Below are positions 32,451 through 43,112 of a stretch of DNA of 64,000 nucleotides, in pieces. Origin of the DNA: CBDCZY01 sp965224745. GTDB taxonomy: Bacteria > Pseudomonadota > Gammaproteobacteria > Methylococcales > Methylomonadaceae. A program made the translations under genes and the position numbers. Below the pieces are notes generated by a model that had not been told where the DNA came from, made no database searches, and worked only from the letters and a program-made list of their open reading frames with translations. The stretch lies in contig CBDCZY010000004.1 of assembly GCA_965224745.1 (NCBI GenBank), forward strand, positions 310,001 through 374,000, given 5' to 3'. Each line of letters opens with the position of its first letter. Positions within the stretch are counted from its first letter, which is position 1.

Positions 32451-35400
32451 AATACGGTGATCTAATTCAATTCGAACCGCTTGAGACGGTGTTACAGCTG
32501 CGCGCTGCTAATGACCAAAAGACAGCGGAGAATATGGTCAAAACTTATGTTATCTCAGATGAGATGGCGGAGCGCCTTACCGATATTGTTTTTCCACAGC
32601 TTCAGTTTGACAAGCCAATGGATAACAAAGGTGTGCTAATCGTTGGTAACTATGGTACAGGTAAATCACACTTAATGTCCGTAGTTTCCAGCATAGCTGA
32701 ACACACAGAGCTTGCGGAGCTAATCAACAATCCGGTAGTAGCAAAAGCCGCACAAAGTATTGCTGGCAAGTTTAAAGTAATCCGAACAGAAATCAGTGCT
32801 GCATCAGAAATGTCACTTCGTGATATTGTGACCAATCTGCTCACCAACGAATTGGCTGAGTTTGGCGTCACTTATGTTTTCCCGCCAGCTGATAAAATCA
32901 CCAATCATAAATCATGCTTCGAAGACATGATGACCGAATTCCACGCTACTTACCCGGACTTTGGTTTGCTCTTGGTTGTCGATGAATTGCTGGATTACCT
33001 CGATTCAAGAAAAGATCAACAAGTTGTCCAAGACCTGGGATTCATGCGTGAAATTGGTGAATCTTGCACAGATCTTAGGTTTCGATATGTCGGCGGTATT
33101 CAAGAAGCTATTTTTGACAGCCATCGATTCCAATTTATTTCCGATAGACTGCGTCGAGTTAAAGATCGTTTTGAGCAGGTATTTATTGCCCGCAATGATA
33201 TCAAATATGTTGTATCAGAACGATTACTGAAAAAAACAGCAGATCAACAGGCAAACATTCGTAGCTATCTGACACCTTTTTCCAAATTCTACGCCAGCAT
33301 GAATGAAAGGATGGATGAATTTGTCAGACTGTTTCCTGTGCATCCCGATTACATTGATACCTTTGAACGAGTCTCTGCGGTTGAAAAACGACAAATCCTG
33401 AAAAGCTTATCCATTAGCATGAATAAACTTTTGAAATCAGACATTCCGGCAGATTATCCTGGTGTCATCGCTTATGACAGCTATTGGAAAGAGCTGAGTG
33501 CAGATGCCGGTTATCGCACACTGCCTGATATTCGTGATGTTATCAACGTCAGTCATGTTCTTCAGGATAGAATTAATCGCAGTTTCTCCAGACCTGCTTA
33601 TAAAGAGATGGCGCTAAGAATTATCGATGCATTGTCACTACACAGGCTTACTGTCAATGACATTCATTCGCCGATGGGTGCCACTGCCCAAGAGTTGCGC
33701 GATAACTTGTGCCTTTACCAACCTGGTATTGAAGATCTCGGTGGTGATCCTGCAGATGATTTACTGTCACAAGTCGAAACTGTGTTGCGTGAAATTCATA
33801 AAACAGTCAGTGGTCAATTTATATCAAGCAATCCAGATAACCATCAATACTATTTGGATCTTAAAAAAACTGACGACTTTGATGCCATTATCGATCAACG
33901 CGCTGAGACACTAGGTTCAGAAGCATTGAATCGAGCCTACCACAAAGCCTTATATAACATCCTGGAATGTTCTGACCTACCGGACACAGAATATCGTAAC
34001 CTATGGGGAGATGAAATTACCTGGGCTGAACGTAATAGTGGACGAATGGGCTGGCTATTTTTCGGAACACCTAATGAGCGCAGTACGGCACATCCTCCCA
34101 GAGATTTTTACCTTTACTTTATACAGCCCTTTGAGACACCAAAATTTAAGGATGAGAAATTGCCAGATGAGATTCAATTGTATCTTTCAGGAATTGATGA
34201 GACGTTTAAAACCTCTTTAGAGCACTACGCAGCCGCTATTGAGCTGGCAAGCACGGCATCTGGTCACGCCAAATCCACCTATGAAGCAAAAACCGGCGGC
34301 TTTCTGCGTGACATGAACAAATGGCTTCAAGAACACCAAACCACTGCTTTCGAAATCACCTCTGTTGGCCGTCGCAAGCCTATGATGGAATGGGTAAAAG
34401 GTCAATCACTGCGTGACCGAGCCGGACTGAGTGAAAACGAGCGCATTAATTTCAGAGATATGATCAATACCTTAGCGGGTATCTGTCTTGCTCCGCATTT
34501 TGAAACACTGGCACCTGATTATCCAACTTTTTCAGTGCTAGTCACGGGCAGAAATCGTGAACAATATGCAAAAGATGCCATTCGGATGATTAGTGGTGGC
34601 AACTCTACCAAACAAGCAACCGCAGTATTAGATGCGCTGCAATTGCTTGATGGCGACCGTATTGCGCCTGGCAAATCTAAATATGCCAAGCATATTTTGG
34701 ATCAACTAAAGCAAAAGCCTCAAGGACAAGTTGTCAACAGAAGCGAGATAGTAGAAACCGTATATGGCGCTGATTATCTGGAACCGACAAGCTACCGCCT
34801 AGAAACCGAATGGGTAGCGGTATTGCTCGTCGCTTTGGTCTATTCTGGGGATGTAGTATTGGCTATACCCGGTAACAAGTTCGATGCTAGCAAACTCTCA
34901 GAACTAGCCACTACTCCTGTCGATGATATAGCTGCTTTCAAACATCTTGAACAACCCAAAGATTGGAACCTGCCGGGCTTACAAGCACTTTACCAACTGC
35001 TTGAACTGCCACCAGGCCTGGCCATTGAAATATCCCAAAACAAAGATGGCAGCATCGCTTCACTACAAGATCGTATTACTGATAAAGTTAAGGGGTTGGT
35101 AACAACACTCTATAGTTTGAGAGATCGCTTGCCTTTTTGGGGAGGAACTGTACTCACTGAAGCGGAAGCCGAGCAGTACAAAAACCAGCTCAACGAGACC
35201 AAGAATTTTTTGGAGAGCCTGCAAGCATTCAATACCACCGGTAAGCTTAAAAACTTTCGTTATAGCTCAGAGCAAGTAAGCGCACATGAAGGCGGACTCA
35301 AACAGCTCATCAGCATACAAAAATTACAAAATCTGCTTGTTGAGCTTTCACCGTTGGCTGTTTATTTATCAAAAGCAGAAGCTGTTTTGCCAATGGAGCA

Positions 35401-36178
35401 TGATTGGAATGAGCAGGTAAAAGCAGCGAGAGCAGACACTCTGCAGCAACTATCTAAGGTGAGTGAACGATCTAAATCGAATTTCAGATCGCAAGTTACC
35501 CAGTGCCTAACTGAGCTAAAGAATGAATATATTCTTATTTACGCAGGGCTCTATGCGAAGGCTCGTCTCACGCAATCTGAAGACAAACGCAAGGCAGAAC
35601 TGCTGCGTGATGAACGCCTGATACAATTACAAGCACTTAGTACCATAGATATTCTGCCTGATAGCCAATTAACAGACTATCGCAATCAACTGGCCAGTTT
35701 AAAACCTGTTGGTTCACTATCAGAACAACACTTGTTGATTGATCCCGTGCCCAGTCACTCAAATTTTCTGCCTATCAATGAAGATCTAAATGTATCAGCA
35801 GCGACTAAGCTAAATAATCTCGAAGACCGTCTTCAACAAATGCTTAAAAGTTGGGTAGAAACCCTTTTGGATAACCTGGAAGACCCAACAACCAAAGACA
35901 GTTTGGGTCTTCTGAATGAGCAAGATCGATCTATGATCGATGGTTTTATCACAGCAAGAACATTACCAACACCCGTAGAGAATGATTTCGTAAAAGCACT
36001 TCGTCAAGTATTGCGGGGTTTAATACCGATCAAAGTGACCAACGCCGAAATTCAAAATGCACTGTTTGCCCAAGGGTCTGCGTCTACCGTAGAGCAGATT
36101 AAACAGCGTCTTGAGCAATATCTTGCAAATAAGTGTAAAGGACAAGATATCAGCAAAGTGCGGATCGTATTGAAGTAA
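32447..36178 (+). CDS. brxC: BREX ATPase BrxC (DUF6079 type)
   Basis: A 1243-residue AAA-like ATPase, the large motor protein of BREX. Walker A is GNYGTGKSH (about 67-75) and Walker B is LLLVVDELLDYLDSR (about 172-186), with the arginine-rich FRYVGGIQEAIFDSHRF block after it. The rest is mostly helical with coiled-coil-prone stretches near the C-terminus. Length is typical. It is coupled to brxF upstream (4-bp overlap) and followed after 9 bp by the AlbA_2 gene. It is required for phage restriction in characterised BREX systems (family knowledge). Confidence 0.9.
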   Translation: MKYGDLIQFEPLETVLQLRAANDQKTAENMVKTYVISDEMAERLTDIVFPQLQFDKPMDNKGVLIVGNYGTGKSHLMSVVSSIAEHTELAELINNPVVAKAAQSIAGKFKVIRTEISAASEMSLRDIVTNLLTNELAEFGVTYVFPPADKITNHKSCFEDMMTEFHATYPDFGLLLVVDELLDYLDSRKDQQVVQDLGFMREIGESCTDLRFRYVGGIQEAIFDSHRFQFISDRLRRVKDRFEQVFIARNDIKYVVSERLLKKTADQQANIRSYLTPFSKFYASMNERMDEFVRLFPVHPDYIDTFERVSAVEKRQILKSLSISMNKLLKSDIPADYPGVIAYDSYWKELSADAGYRTLPDIRDVINVSHVLQDRINRSFSRPAYKEMALRIIDALSLHRLTVNDIHSPMGATAQELRDNLCLYQPGIEDLGGDPADDLLSQVETVLREIHKTVSGQFISSNPDNHQYYLDLKKTDDFDAIIDQRAETLGSEALNRAYHKALYNILECSDLPDTEYRNLWGDEITWAERNSGRMGWLFFGTPNERSTAHPPRDFYLYFIQPFETPKFKDEKLPDEIQLYLSGIDETFKTSLEHYAAAIELASTASGHAKSTYEAKTGGFLRDMNKWLQEHQTTAFEITSVGRRKPMMEWVKGQSLRDRAGLSENERINFRDMINTLAGICLAPHFETLAPDYPTFSVLVTGRNREQYAKDAIRMISGGNSTKQATAVLDALQLLDGDRIAPGKSKYAKHILDQLKQKPQGQVVNRSEIVETVYGADYLEPTSYRLETEWVAVLLVALVYSGDVVLAIPGNKFDASKLSELATTPVDDIAAFKHLEQPKDWNLPGLQALYQLLELPPGLAIEISQNKDGSIASLQDRITDKVKGLVTTLYSLRDRLPFWGGTVLTEAEAEQYKNQLNETKNFLESLQAFNTTGKLKNFRYSSEQVSAHEGGLKQLISIQKLQNLLVELSPLAVYLSKAEAVLPMEHDWNEQVKAARADTLQQLSKVSERSKSNFRSQVTQCLTELKNEYILIYAGLYAKARLTQSEDKRKAELLRDERLIQLQALSTIDILPDSQLTDYRNQLASLKPVGSLSEQHLLIDPVPSHSNFLPINEDLNVSAATKLNNLEDRLQQMLKSWVETLLDNLEDPTTKDSLGLLNEQDRSMIDGFITARTLPTPVENDFVKALRQVLRGLIPIKVTNAEIQNALFAQGSASTVEQIKQRLEQYLANKCKGQDISKVRIVLK

Positions 36179-36187
36179 GGTATTCGT

Positions 36188-37990
36188 ATGGATGCAAATG
36201 AATTAACACAGCTAATTACCAAACCGGAATGGTCCGATGTGGAATTAAAAACGGCTGCCACCCAGTACCCCAAAGAAGCTTTAGCAAGCGTTTGTGCTTT
36301 TGCTAACACTGGTGGTGGATATTTAATTTTTGGAATTGATGAGCGACAACAAGATCCCATCACAGGTGTTCGTGATGTTGATACTGTGCAAAATGCCTTT
36401 ATTGGCATTTTGAAAGACACAAAAAAATTCAATTGTATCAATCGCTTTAGCGCCGAATTAGTTGAACTTAATAGTAAGCACATCCTGGTGTTTTATATCG
36501 AAGAAGCCTTACGTCACGAAAAGCCCATCTATTTGAATGGCGATATGAAACAAAGCTACCTGCGTAAAGGCGGACGAGATGATAAAGCCACCGATGAAGA
36601 GATTAAACGTATGGTGCGAGATGCTAGTTGGCAGAGCGACAATGAACGCTTGTTGGATCTCGATCCGGAAACCTGTTTCGATAATAGTACTCTCAAATGG
36701 TATCGCAAAGTATACGAAAGCCGGAACAACCAAAAACACTATGAACTTTCGAATTTGGAGTTTCTAGATCAGTTTGCACTGGTTAATGAGGAGGATAATG
36801 ACCTAAAGCCAACCATTGGTGCTGTACTGATGTTTGGTACAGAAAAAAACCTTCGTTTACTATTACCGCGTTTTACCCTTGATGCTTATTGGCACTATAA
36901 CGAACTGGATGAAGATGCCAACGCAGTTAGATGGGATGATCGACGCAGTTTTGAATGCAATCTATTTACTACCTGGCGTCAATTATCCGAACGCTTTATG
37001 TACTATGCCGAACATCCATTCGACATTGATGAAGCTAACCTGCGACGTAGCCATGAAACACCGGACTATATCGGCTTTCGTGAAACAGCTGTCAATATAC
37101 TTATCCACCAGGATTATTCGGATACCAGCCGCAGTGCCACTGTAAATTTTTTTAAAGATGCTAGCGTGTATTTTAATCCGGGTGACTCATTAGTCGATGA
37201 AAGTCGTCTGGGCAAAGGAGATAGTGCTACCCGTAACCCATTAATCATGCAGACCTTCCATCGCATCGGATTAAGTGATCGAGCAGGCTCTGGATTAAAA
37301 GACATCTACAAAAACTGGCAACAGCTCGACCGGGCCAGGCCCGTAATCATCAATGATAAAGCAAGAAAAACATTCCAAATTACCTTGGGTAAAAAACAAC
37401 AGCGCAGCAATCTTCAGCAGCAACTGCAACAGCGTATTGGCATCAAGCTCACTCATAGTCAGGCTAAAGTATTCATTGCCTGCATTACTCAAGCTCAAAC
37501 AGTTCAGCAACTCGCTGAATCCCTAAATTTTCAATCTGCCGATATATACCCAATTGTGGACTATCTGAGTCGACAAGCGTTAATACAGACCACAACGGAA
37601 GGTTATCGAGCACCAGACCATTTCAGTAATACGTTGATAGACCTGGTAGAAGATTCGAGCCAATCTGAAATTACAGTGGCCAAGCTCAGTGACCAACCAC
37701 AGGAAAAAGTGACCAACCTCACATTCAAAAGTGACCAAGCTGACGAGCGTGTTGAAACACTAAGTAAAAAGCAACAAACCATTATTCAACTACTAAATCA
37801 GCCTTTGACGTTAAAAGAATTGATGGCTAAATCAGGACAAAGCCACAGAACTCACTTTAAAAACAGTCAGTTACAACCGCTTATCGATACAAACCTAGTG
37901 GCGCTGACTCACCCGGACAATCCGCATCATCAAGACCAGGCCTATCAACTAACCGAATTGGGGAAGCAGGTGCTGGAATTCAGTCAATAA
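36188..37990 (+). CDS. AlbA_2-domain putative ATP-binding regulator in BREX locus
   Basis: A 600-residue Schlafen AlbA_2-domain protein. The AlbA_2 fold is at about 15-130 (EWSDVELKTAATQYPKEAL, FANTGGGYLIFGID, SYLRKGGRDDKATDEEI). A GHKL-like ATP-binding C-terminal region is at about 300-400 (FRETAVNILIHQDYS, NPLIMQTFHRIGLSDRAGSGL), then a winged-helix tail (VFIACITQAQTVQQLAESLNF) and a low-complexity stretch with SDQ/VTN repeats. It is not part of the six-gene type 3 core but lies tightly inside the operon (9 bp after brxC). It may be a transcriptional regulator or an added effector; which one is open. Confidence 0.85.
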   Translation: MDANELTQLITKPEWSDVELKTAATQYPKEALASVCAFANTGGGYLIFGIDERQQDPITGVRDVDTVQNAFIGILKDTKKFNCINRFSAELVELNSKHILVFYIEEALRHEKPIYLNGDMKQSYLRKGGRDDKATDEEIKRMVRDASWQSDNERLLDLDPETCFDNSTLKWYRKVYESRNNQKHYELSNLEFLDQFALVNEEDNDLKPTIGAVLMFGTEKNLRLLLPRFTLDAYWHYNELDEDANAVRWDDRRSFECNLFTTWRQLSERFMYYAEHPFDIDEANLRRSHETPDYIGFRETAVNILIHQDYSDTSRSATVNFFKDASVYFNPGDSLVDESRLGKGDSATRNPLIMQTFHRIGLSDRAGSGLKDIYKNWQQLDRARPVIINDKARKTFQITLGKKQQRSNLQQQLQQRIGIKLTHSQAKVFIACITQAQTVQQLAESLNFQSADIYPIVDYLSRQALIQTTTEGYRAPDHFSNTLIDLVEDSSQSEITVAKLSDQPQEKVTNLTFKSDQADERVETLSKKQQTIIQLLNQPLTLKELMAKSGQSHRTHFKNSQLQPLIDTNLVALTHPDNPHHQDQAYQLTELGKQVLEFSQ

Positions 37991-38036
37991 GCTTGGTCAC
38001 TGAAAACTGACCAAGCTCAATATGGAAGTGACCAAG
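37990..38036. repeat. Hairpin and GTGACCAAG copies between AlbA_2 gene and pglX
   Basis: AGCTTGGTCA (37990-37999) and TGACCAAGCT (38008-38017) form a perfect 10-bp stem with an 8-base loop, followed by another GTGACCAAG at 38028-38036. The same octamer GTGACCAA occurs three times inside the 3' end of the AlbA_2 gene (37689, 37709, 37731). The spacer could be an operator array or a decayed extension of the coding repeat. Confidence 0.6.
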
Positions 38037-40578
38037 TCCAATCACGACATTACCAACTAGGTCACTGATCAAGTTGCCAGAATTTAGTATATAAGGTTAA
38101 GAAATGAGCACCAATGACACAACACCCGGAATAGAGGCAGAAGCTCTGAACCAAGCTGAGCAACAAGACAGTTCAGTTGAATGTCTGGGTAAAACGTTTG
38201 AAAACGATACTGCACGACGGGAATATTATCTGGAAATTTTGGCAGAAAAACTCAAAGACCCGAGGTTTCGTGAAATTGAAGGTTTTCCTATTGGTGAAGA
38301 TGAGGATATTTTGAATCTTTCTGATCCGCCGTATTATACGGCCTGCCCTAATCCGTTTATTGAGGATTTTATTAGCCTTTATGGTAGGCCTTATGACCCA
38401 GCCGAGGAATACAAACGCGAACCCTATGCGGCGGATGTCAGCGAAGGTAAAAATGACCCGATTTATAATGCACATAGTTATCATACCAAAGTGCCGCATA
38501 AGGCGATTATGCGTTATATCCTGCATTATACAGAGCCGGGTGATATTGTTTTTGATGGGTTTTGTGGTACAGGGATGACCGGTGTTGCAGCACAAATGTG
38601 TGGTGACAAACAAGCTGTGCTTTCACTAGGTTATCAAGTCAAACAAGATGGAACCATCTTGCAGAAAGAAACCGATGAAAAGGACAATAAAACCTGGCGA
38701 GCATTCTCTAAACTAGGCGTCCGCCGAGCCATTCTTAATGACCTGTCACCTGCCGCTACGTTTATCGCCTATAACTATAATACACCAGTCGATGTCGCTG
38801 CTTTTGAAAGAGAAGCCAAACGTATTCTTAAAGAAGTGGAAGATGAATGTGGTTGGATGTATGAGACTTTACATGCTGATGGTAAAACCAAAGGAAAAAT
38901 CAACTACACAATTTGGTCGGATGTATTTGTCTGCCCCGAATGTGCAAATGAAGTAATTTTCTGGGAAGTTGCAGTAAATAAAGATACAGGAAAAATAAAA
39001 GATACCTTTCCCTGTTCACATTGTCAGGCAGAACTCACCAAACGAAACATGGAGCGAGCTTGGGCAACGCACTATGATTCAGCACTGGAGAAAACGATTA
39101 ATCAGGCAAAGCAGGTGCCTGTTTTAATAAATTACTTAATTGTAGGACAGAAAGGACGCTTTGAAAAAAAACCTGATGAATATGATTTTACGTTAATTGA
39201 AAAGATTGAAAATACTGAAACAACTTATTGGTACCCTTCTGCTCGGATGATGGAAGGCAAAGAAACAAGAAGAAATGATAAGTTTGGCATCACCCATGTA
39301 CATCATTTTTACACAAAAGCCGCAATGTGGAAGCTAGCAGCCCTATGGGTACGGTTTACTAAAAGTGGTTCTAGGGTACTGAGAGCAATAAGTCTTTCTT
39401 TAACCGCCGCAAGCCCATATGCATCGAAACTTCGTCGATTTCGTGCAGGGAAAAAAGGTGGTGGACCTTTAGCTGGAACGCTATATATAGCCTCCTTGAT
39501 AACACCGCCAAATGTCCTGCTAACGATAGACAGAAATATTGGCTTTATTGGTAAAGGACTAAGATCATTGGCAAACGAATCAAATGCCGCAATTACATCT
39601 GTTCAAAGCAATGATAATTATTACTCCATTCCCGATAAGTCATTAGATTATATATTTATCGATCCACCATTTGGATCTAACTTGAATTATTCCGAACTCA
39701 ATTATTTATGGGAAGTATGGTTAAAAGTAGTCACTAATAACAAGCCCGAAGCGATAGAAAATAGCGTCCAAAACAAAGGGCCTACAGAATACCGACAATT
39801 AATGACTCTCTGTTTCAAGGAAGCCTATCGAGTTCTAAAGCCTGGACGGTGGATGACCGTAGAATTTTCCAATACTAAAGCATCTGTATGGAACTCTATT
39901 CAAACGTCGCTAAATGAAGCCGGTTTCATCATTGCCAATATTTCTGCTCTGGATAAAAAACAAGGCAGTTTTAAAGCAGTAACCACCACGACTGCTGTCA
40001 AACAGGACCTAGTTATTTCAGCCTACAAACCCAATGGTGGTTTTGAACAACGTTTTGTTAGTGAGTCCGATGAAGAAGGTATTTGGGATTTTATTCGTAC
40101 ACATTTAGGTTATTTACCGATTGTAAAAAAACAAGATAACGAACTTGTTAAAATCCCAGAAAGAGACTCACGCATCCTATTCGATCAAGTAGTAGCTTAT
40201 TTTGTACGCAATCTGCGTGATGTACCCCTATCCAGTAAAGAATTTCAGGAAGGTTTGCTAGAGCGATTCACCGAACGAGATGACATGATATTTTTACCTG
40301 AACAGGTAGCCGAATACGATAAGGCACGAATGAGCAGTTCCCAACTACGCCAGCTCACTATTTTTGTAAATGATGAGGCTTCATCGATTGAATGGCTGCG
40401 ACAATTACTAAACGATAAACCACAGACCTATCAAGATATTCACCCAAAATTTATTAAAGAATTGTCAGGCTATAAAAAAGCCGAAATGCAACTAGAACTT
40501 ACTACTTGGGTGTGATTAAAAGTGATGCAACATGTTAAGATTGTATTTTATAGAGTTGAAATATAAAAGAAAATATAC

Positions 40579-40860
40579 ATGAACAAAACCATCCCCGAAA
40601 AAGATATAAAGCTACTCGAACTTCTAAATGAACATCCCATACTACGCCATCGTGTTGAGGTATTAATGGCTATCGTAGAAGATGACGATGAAACGATTGA
40701 GAAAGCGGATGCAGCGGAGCAACGCGTCATTGAAGAGGTTCGAAAAATAGGTCACGCAGCACTTTCCGAGTGGGCAGAAAGTAAAAATAAGCGCAATGAA
40801 GCTGAATTGAAAGAACAACCCGAATTACGTATTGCAGGAAAAAAAACTGTGGTGGCATAG
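40579..40860 (+). CDS. ISKra4-like transposase, upstream frame
   Basis: A 93-residue N-terminal part of the transposase (helical, charged: HRVEVLMAIVEDDDETIEKADAAEQRVIEE). It ends just after a run of eight adenines (about 40839-40846). Losing one A, or a +1 slip there, joins it to the downstream frame as ...ELRIAGKKLWWHSTFD. It may be programmed slippage or a simple mutation. Confidence 0.75.
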   Translation: MNKTIPEKDIKLLELLNEHPILRHRVEVLMAIVEDDDETIEKADAAEQRVIEEVRKIGHAALSEWAESKNKRNEAELKEQPELRIAGKKTVVA

Positions 40861-41896
40861 TACCTTTGATATTATCGAAATTGAAGAAACCCTCTTTCGT
40901 GAGTCAACCCATATCGTTCGTACTTTTTCAGATCAAGCGAATGTGACCTGCCGAAGTACCTCGACGCCTTTACAACGGGCCATCACAGATTTTGGAGCAG
41001 ACCAGCCATTTGGCCAAGTCAACGCTAAACTCCAAGAACATTATGGAATAGAGGTACCGGTGAGTAGTATTAGGTTCATCACAGAGCATCATGGCAAAGC
41101 GATATTTGAACAAACAGACCTTGTCAGTGACTGGCCAGATACCTCAGGTACAAAACACGTCATTGCAGAGACAGATGGAGGCATGGTTCCTGTGGTGACC
41201 ATTGATCCTGAAGCAAAAGATAAGCGAAAAGAAAAAACACTGGGCTGGCAAGAACTGCGACTTTGTATTGCCCATGAATGTGGCAGTCGGACGCTGCATT
41301 ATGGAGGAAACTTTTCTGGGGGTATTGAAGAAACAGGTCGCCAGTTATTTGATTGCGCGATGAATGTAAACTTTGGCCAACAAACACACGTGCATTCGGT
41401 AGGCGATGGCGCATCCTGGATCAAGCGCCAAGTGGATGAACAATTTGGCGAAAATGGAACCTATTTAATCGACTTAATGCATCTTTGTGAATACTTGGCA
41501 GAAGCGGCACCTAGCTGTACAGGTGACTCGGCATTATGGTTAGATGAACAAAAACAACGTTTGAAAATCAATCAGGCCAGCCTTGTTCTTGAAACCCTAT
41601 TGCCGTTTCTTGAACCATCCGAAACGGATGATGAGAAAGCGCCGGTTCGTAGGGCTTACCGCTACTTGAGAAATCGTCTGGATCAAGTTGATTATCAAGG
41701 TGCGATAGAAAAAGGACTTCCAATCGGTTCAGGTGAAATTGAAAGCGCTCACCGTTACATTGTTCAAGCTCGGCTTAAGCGTCCTGGAGCTTGGTGGTCA
41801 CCCAATAATATAGATTATATGTTGGCTTTGCGATTATGTAGAATCAATCAACGATGGGAAAATTACTGGCAAGATGTTAGGCAAAAGGCGGCATGA
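40832..41896 (+). CDS. ISKra4-like transposase, main frame
   Basis: About 350 residues holding the catalytic part. The first acidic block is HVIAETDGGMVPVV; then VHSVGDGASWIKRQVDE; LIDLMHLCEYLAEAA; and the C-terminal GLPIGSGEIESAHRYIVQARLKRPGAWWS block, all typical of the ISKra4 group. Its own start would be a TTG at 40832, but expression by frameshift from the preceding frame is more likely. No internal stop, so the element may be active. Confidence 0.85.
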   Translation: MQEKKLWWHSTFDIIEIEETLFRESTHIVRTFSDQANVTCRSTSTPLQRAITDFGADQPFGQVNAKLQEHYGIEVPVSSIRFITEHHGKAIFEQTDLVSDWPDTSGTKHVIAETDGGMVPVVTIDPEAKDKRKEKTLGWQELRLCIAHECGSRTLHYGGNFSGGIEETGRQLFDCAMNVNFGQQTHVHSVGDGASWIKRQVDEQFGENGTYLIDLMHLCEYLAEAAPSCTGDSALWLDEQKQRLKINQASLVLETLLPFLEPSETDDEKAPVRRAYRYLRNRLDQVDYQGAIEKGLPIGSGEIESAHRYIVQARLKRPGAWWSPNNIDYMLALRLCRINQRWENYWQDVRQKAA

Positions 41897-42366
41897 TGAA
41901 AATTTAGTCTTGCATCACTTTTAATCGTACCCTTACTACTTTGTTAGAGCAAAACTTTTTGAAGTTTGATGGACAAGGGCAACTGCCGTCACAGATCCAC
42001 AGTTATCTTTCTAGTAACTTTAAAGAACTACGCAACCTGAGCAAGGAAGATTCGGCATTATTGCGTAAAGCCAAAGATCGTTGGTATGTACCCAATCCGG
42101 AACGAGAAGAGGATTTACAAAAACTGCGCGAACGTGCTTTATTAAAACAATTTGAAGAATATAAAAAACATACCGGGAAAAAATTGAAAATGGTGAGGAT
42201 GGAAGCATTACGCTGTGGTTTTAAAAAAGCCTGGCAAGAGCGCGATTACGCCACCATTATTCAGGTCGCTGAAAAAATTCCGGCACTATTATTACAAGAA
42301 GATCAAAAGCTTTTGATGTGGTACGACCAAGCGCAAACCCGTCACAGTGATTCAAGCTTGTTTTAA

Positions 42367-42678
42367 TTTGCCGATTTCTGCCCGAGTGATAATTGTTCAC
42401 TTTATATAAAAGACACCAAAGATGAATTGGTATCTGAAAGGTAAATATTCAGACTATACCAGCACTACATAGACCTCCCCCTTTGAAAAGGGGGATTGAG
42501 GGGGATTTATTTTAATAATCTCCCCTAACCCCTCTTTTTCTAAGAGGGGGACTGTGTATTTACTCTGTAAAGTGATAACTGAATACAAAAAATCCATTTT
42601 GAAAATCCATTTAATTCCTTTTTTATAAGACCTGAATTCAGGAGAGACTAAAAGGGAATAATTCCAAAGCATCAAACG
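42367..42678. repeat. Gap with a miniature inverted-repeat element
   Basis: No gene seen. At about 42474-42552 two G/C-run repeats face each other (CCCCCTTTGAAAAGGGGG and CCCCTCTTTTTCTAAGAGG) around a short AT-rich centre. They are the same sequence family as the terminal repeats of the DUF559 unit to the right, so this looks like a gene-less miniature relative. Confidence 0.65.
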
Positions 42679-43112
42679 CATTCCCCCCTTTGAAAAAGGG
42701 GGGCTAGGGGGGATTCATGCTCAAATACAACAAACAGCTTAAACACAATAGTCGACAATTACGGAAAAACATGACTGATGCTGAGCAATTGTTGTGGAGC
42801 CGTATTCGTAGAAAGCAATTACATGGCATTCAGTTTTATCGACAGAAACCCATTGGACAATACATCGTGGATTTCTATGCGCCTAAAGGGAAATTAGTTA
42901 TTGAGGTTGATGGTAGTCAACATTATGAACCTGCAAGTCAACAAAAAGATGAAATACGCGATGCTTATCTACAAGAACAGGGTTTAAGTGTGTTGCGTTT
43001 TACTAACCGGCAGGTGTTGTTGCAGATAGATGTTGTGGTAGAAGAAATTGCTCGGGTTTTGTGTTCTATTGATGAAATCCCCCCTAGCCCTCCTTTTTCT
43101 AAGGGGGGAATG
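42679..43112 (+). mobile_element. DUF559 cassette bounded by 37-bp inverted repeats
   Basis: The left repeat 42679-42715 and right repeat 43076-43112 are reverse complements at 35 of 37 positions (core CCCCCCTTTGAAAAAGG / GGCTAGGGGGGATT). The 434-bp unit contains only the DUF559 gene, whose last codons run through the right repeat. No target duplication could be identified. It lies between pglX and brxHII and interrupts the otherwise compact BREX operon. Confidence 0.75.

Larger units (their letters stand above)
40508..41931 (+). mobile_element. ISKra4-like insertion sequence
   Basis: About 1.42 kb. The ends share GATTAAAAGTGATGCAA as inverted repeat, extending outward as GGTGT (left) and GGTAC (right). 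Flanking DNA carries a 10-bp direct repeat CTTACTACTT (40498-40507 and 41932-41941), taken as the target duplication. It contains two overlapping transposase frames. Insertion is in the plus orientation within pglX; the left junction introduces the TGA that ends the truncated PglX. Confidence 0.88.
38104..42366 (+). pseudogene. pglX: BREX adenine methyltransferase PglX, split by an ISKra4-like element
   Basis: The N-terminal part is 38104-40515 (803 residues, the last few IS-encoded) and the C-terminal part resumes at 41942. Deleting the IS and one target copy restores one 942-residue frame (...ELTTLLEQNFLKFDG...). Motif I is VFDGFCGTGMTG (about 148-159), the catalytic DPPF (FIDPPFGSNLNYSELNYLW) is at about 520, and a zinc-ribbon-like CPECANE...CSHCQ lies between them. 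This is the DNA N6-adenine methyltransferase (PglXI type) that marks self DNA in BREX. The truncated protein keeps both catalytic motifs but loses about 140 C-terminal residues, likely including target-recognition or complex contacts. Confidence 0.85.
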
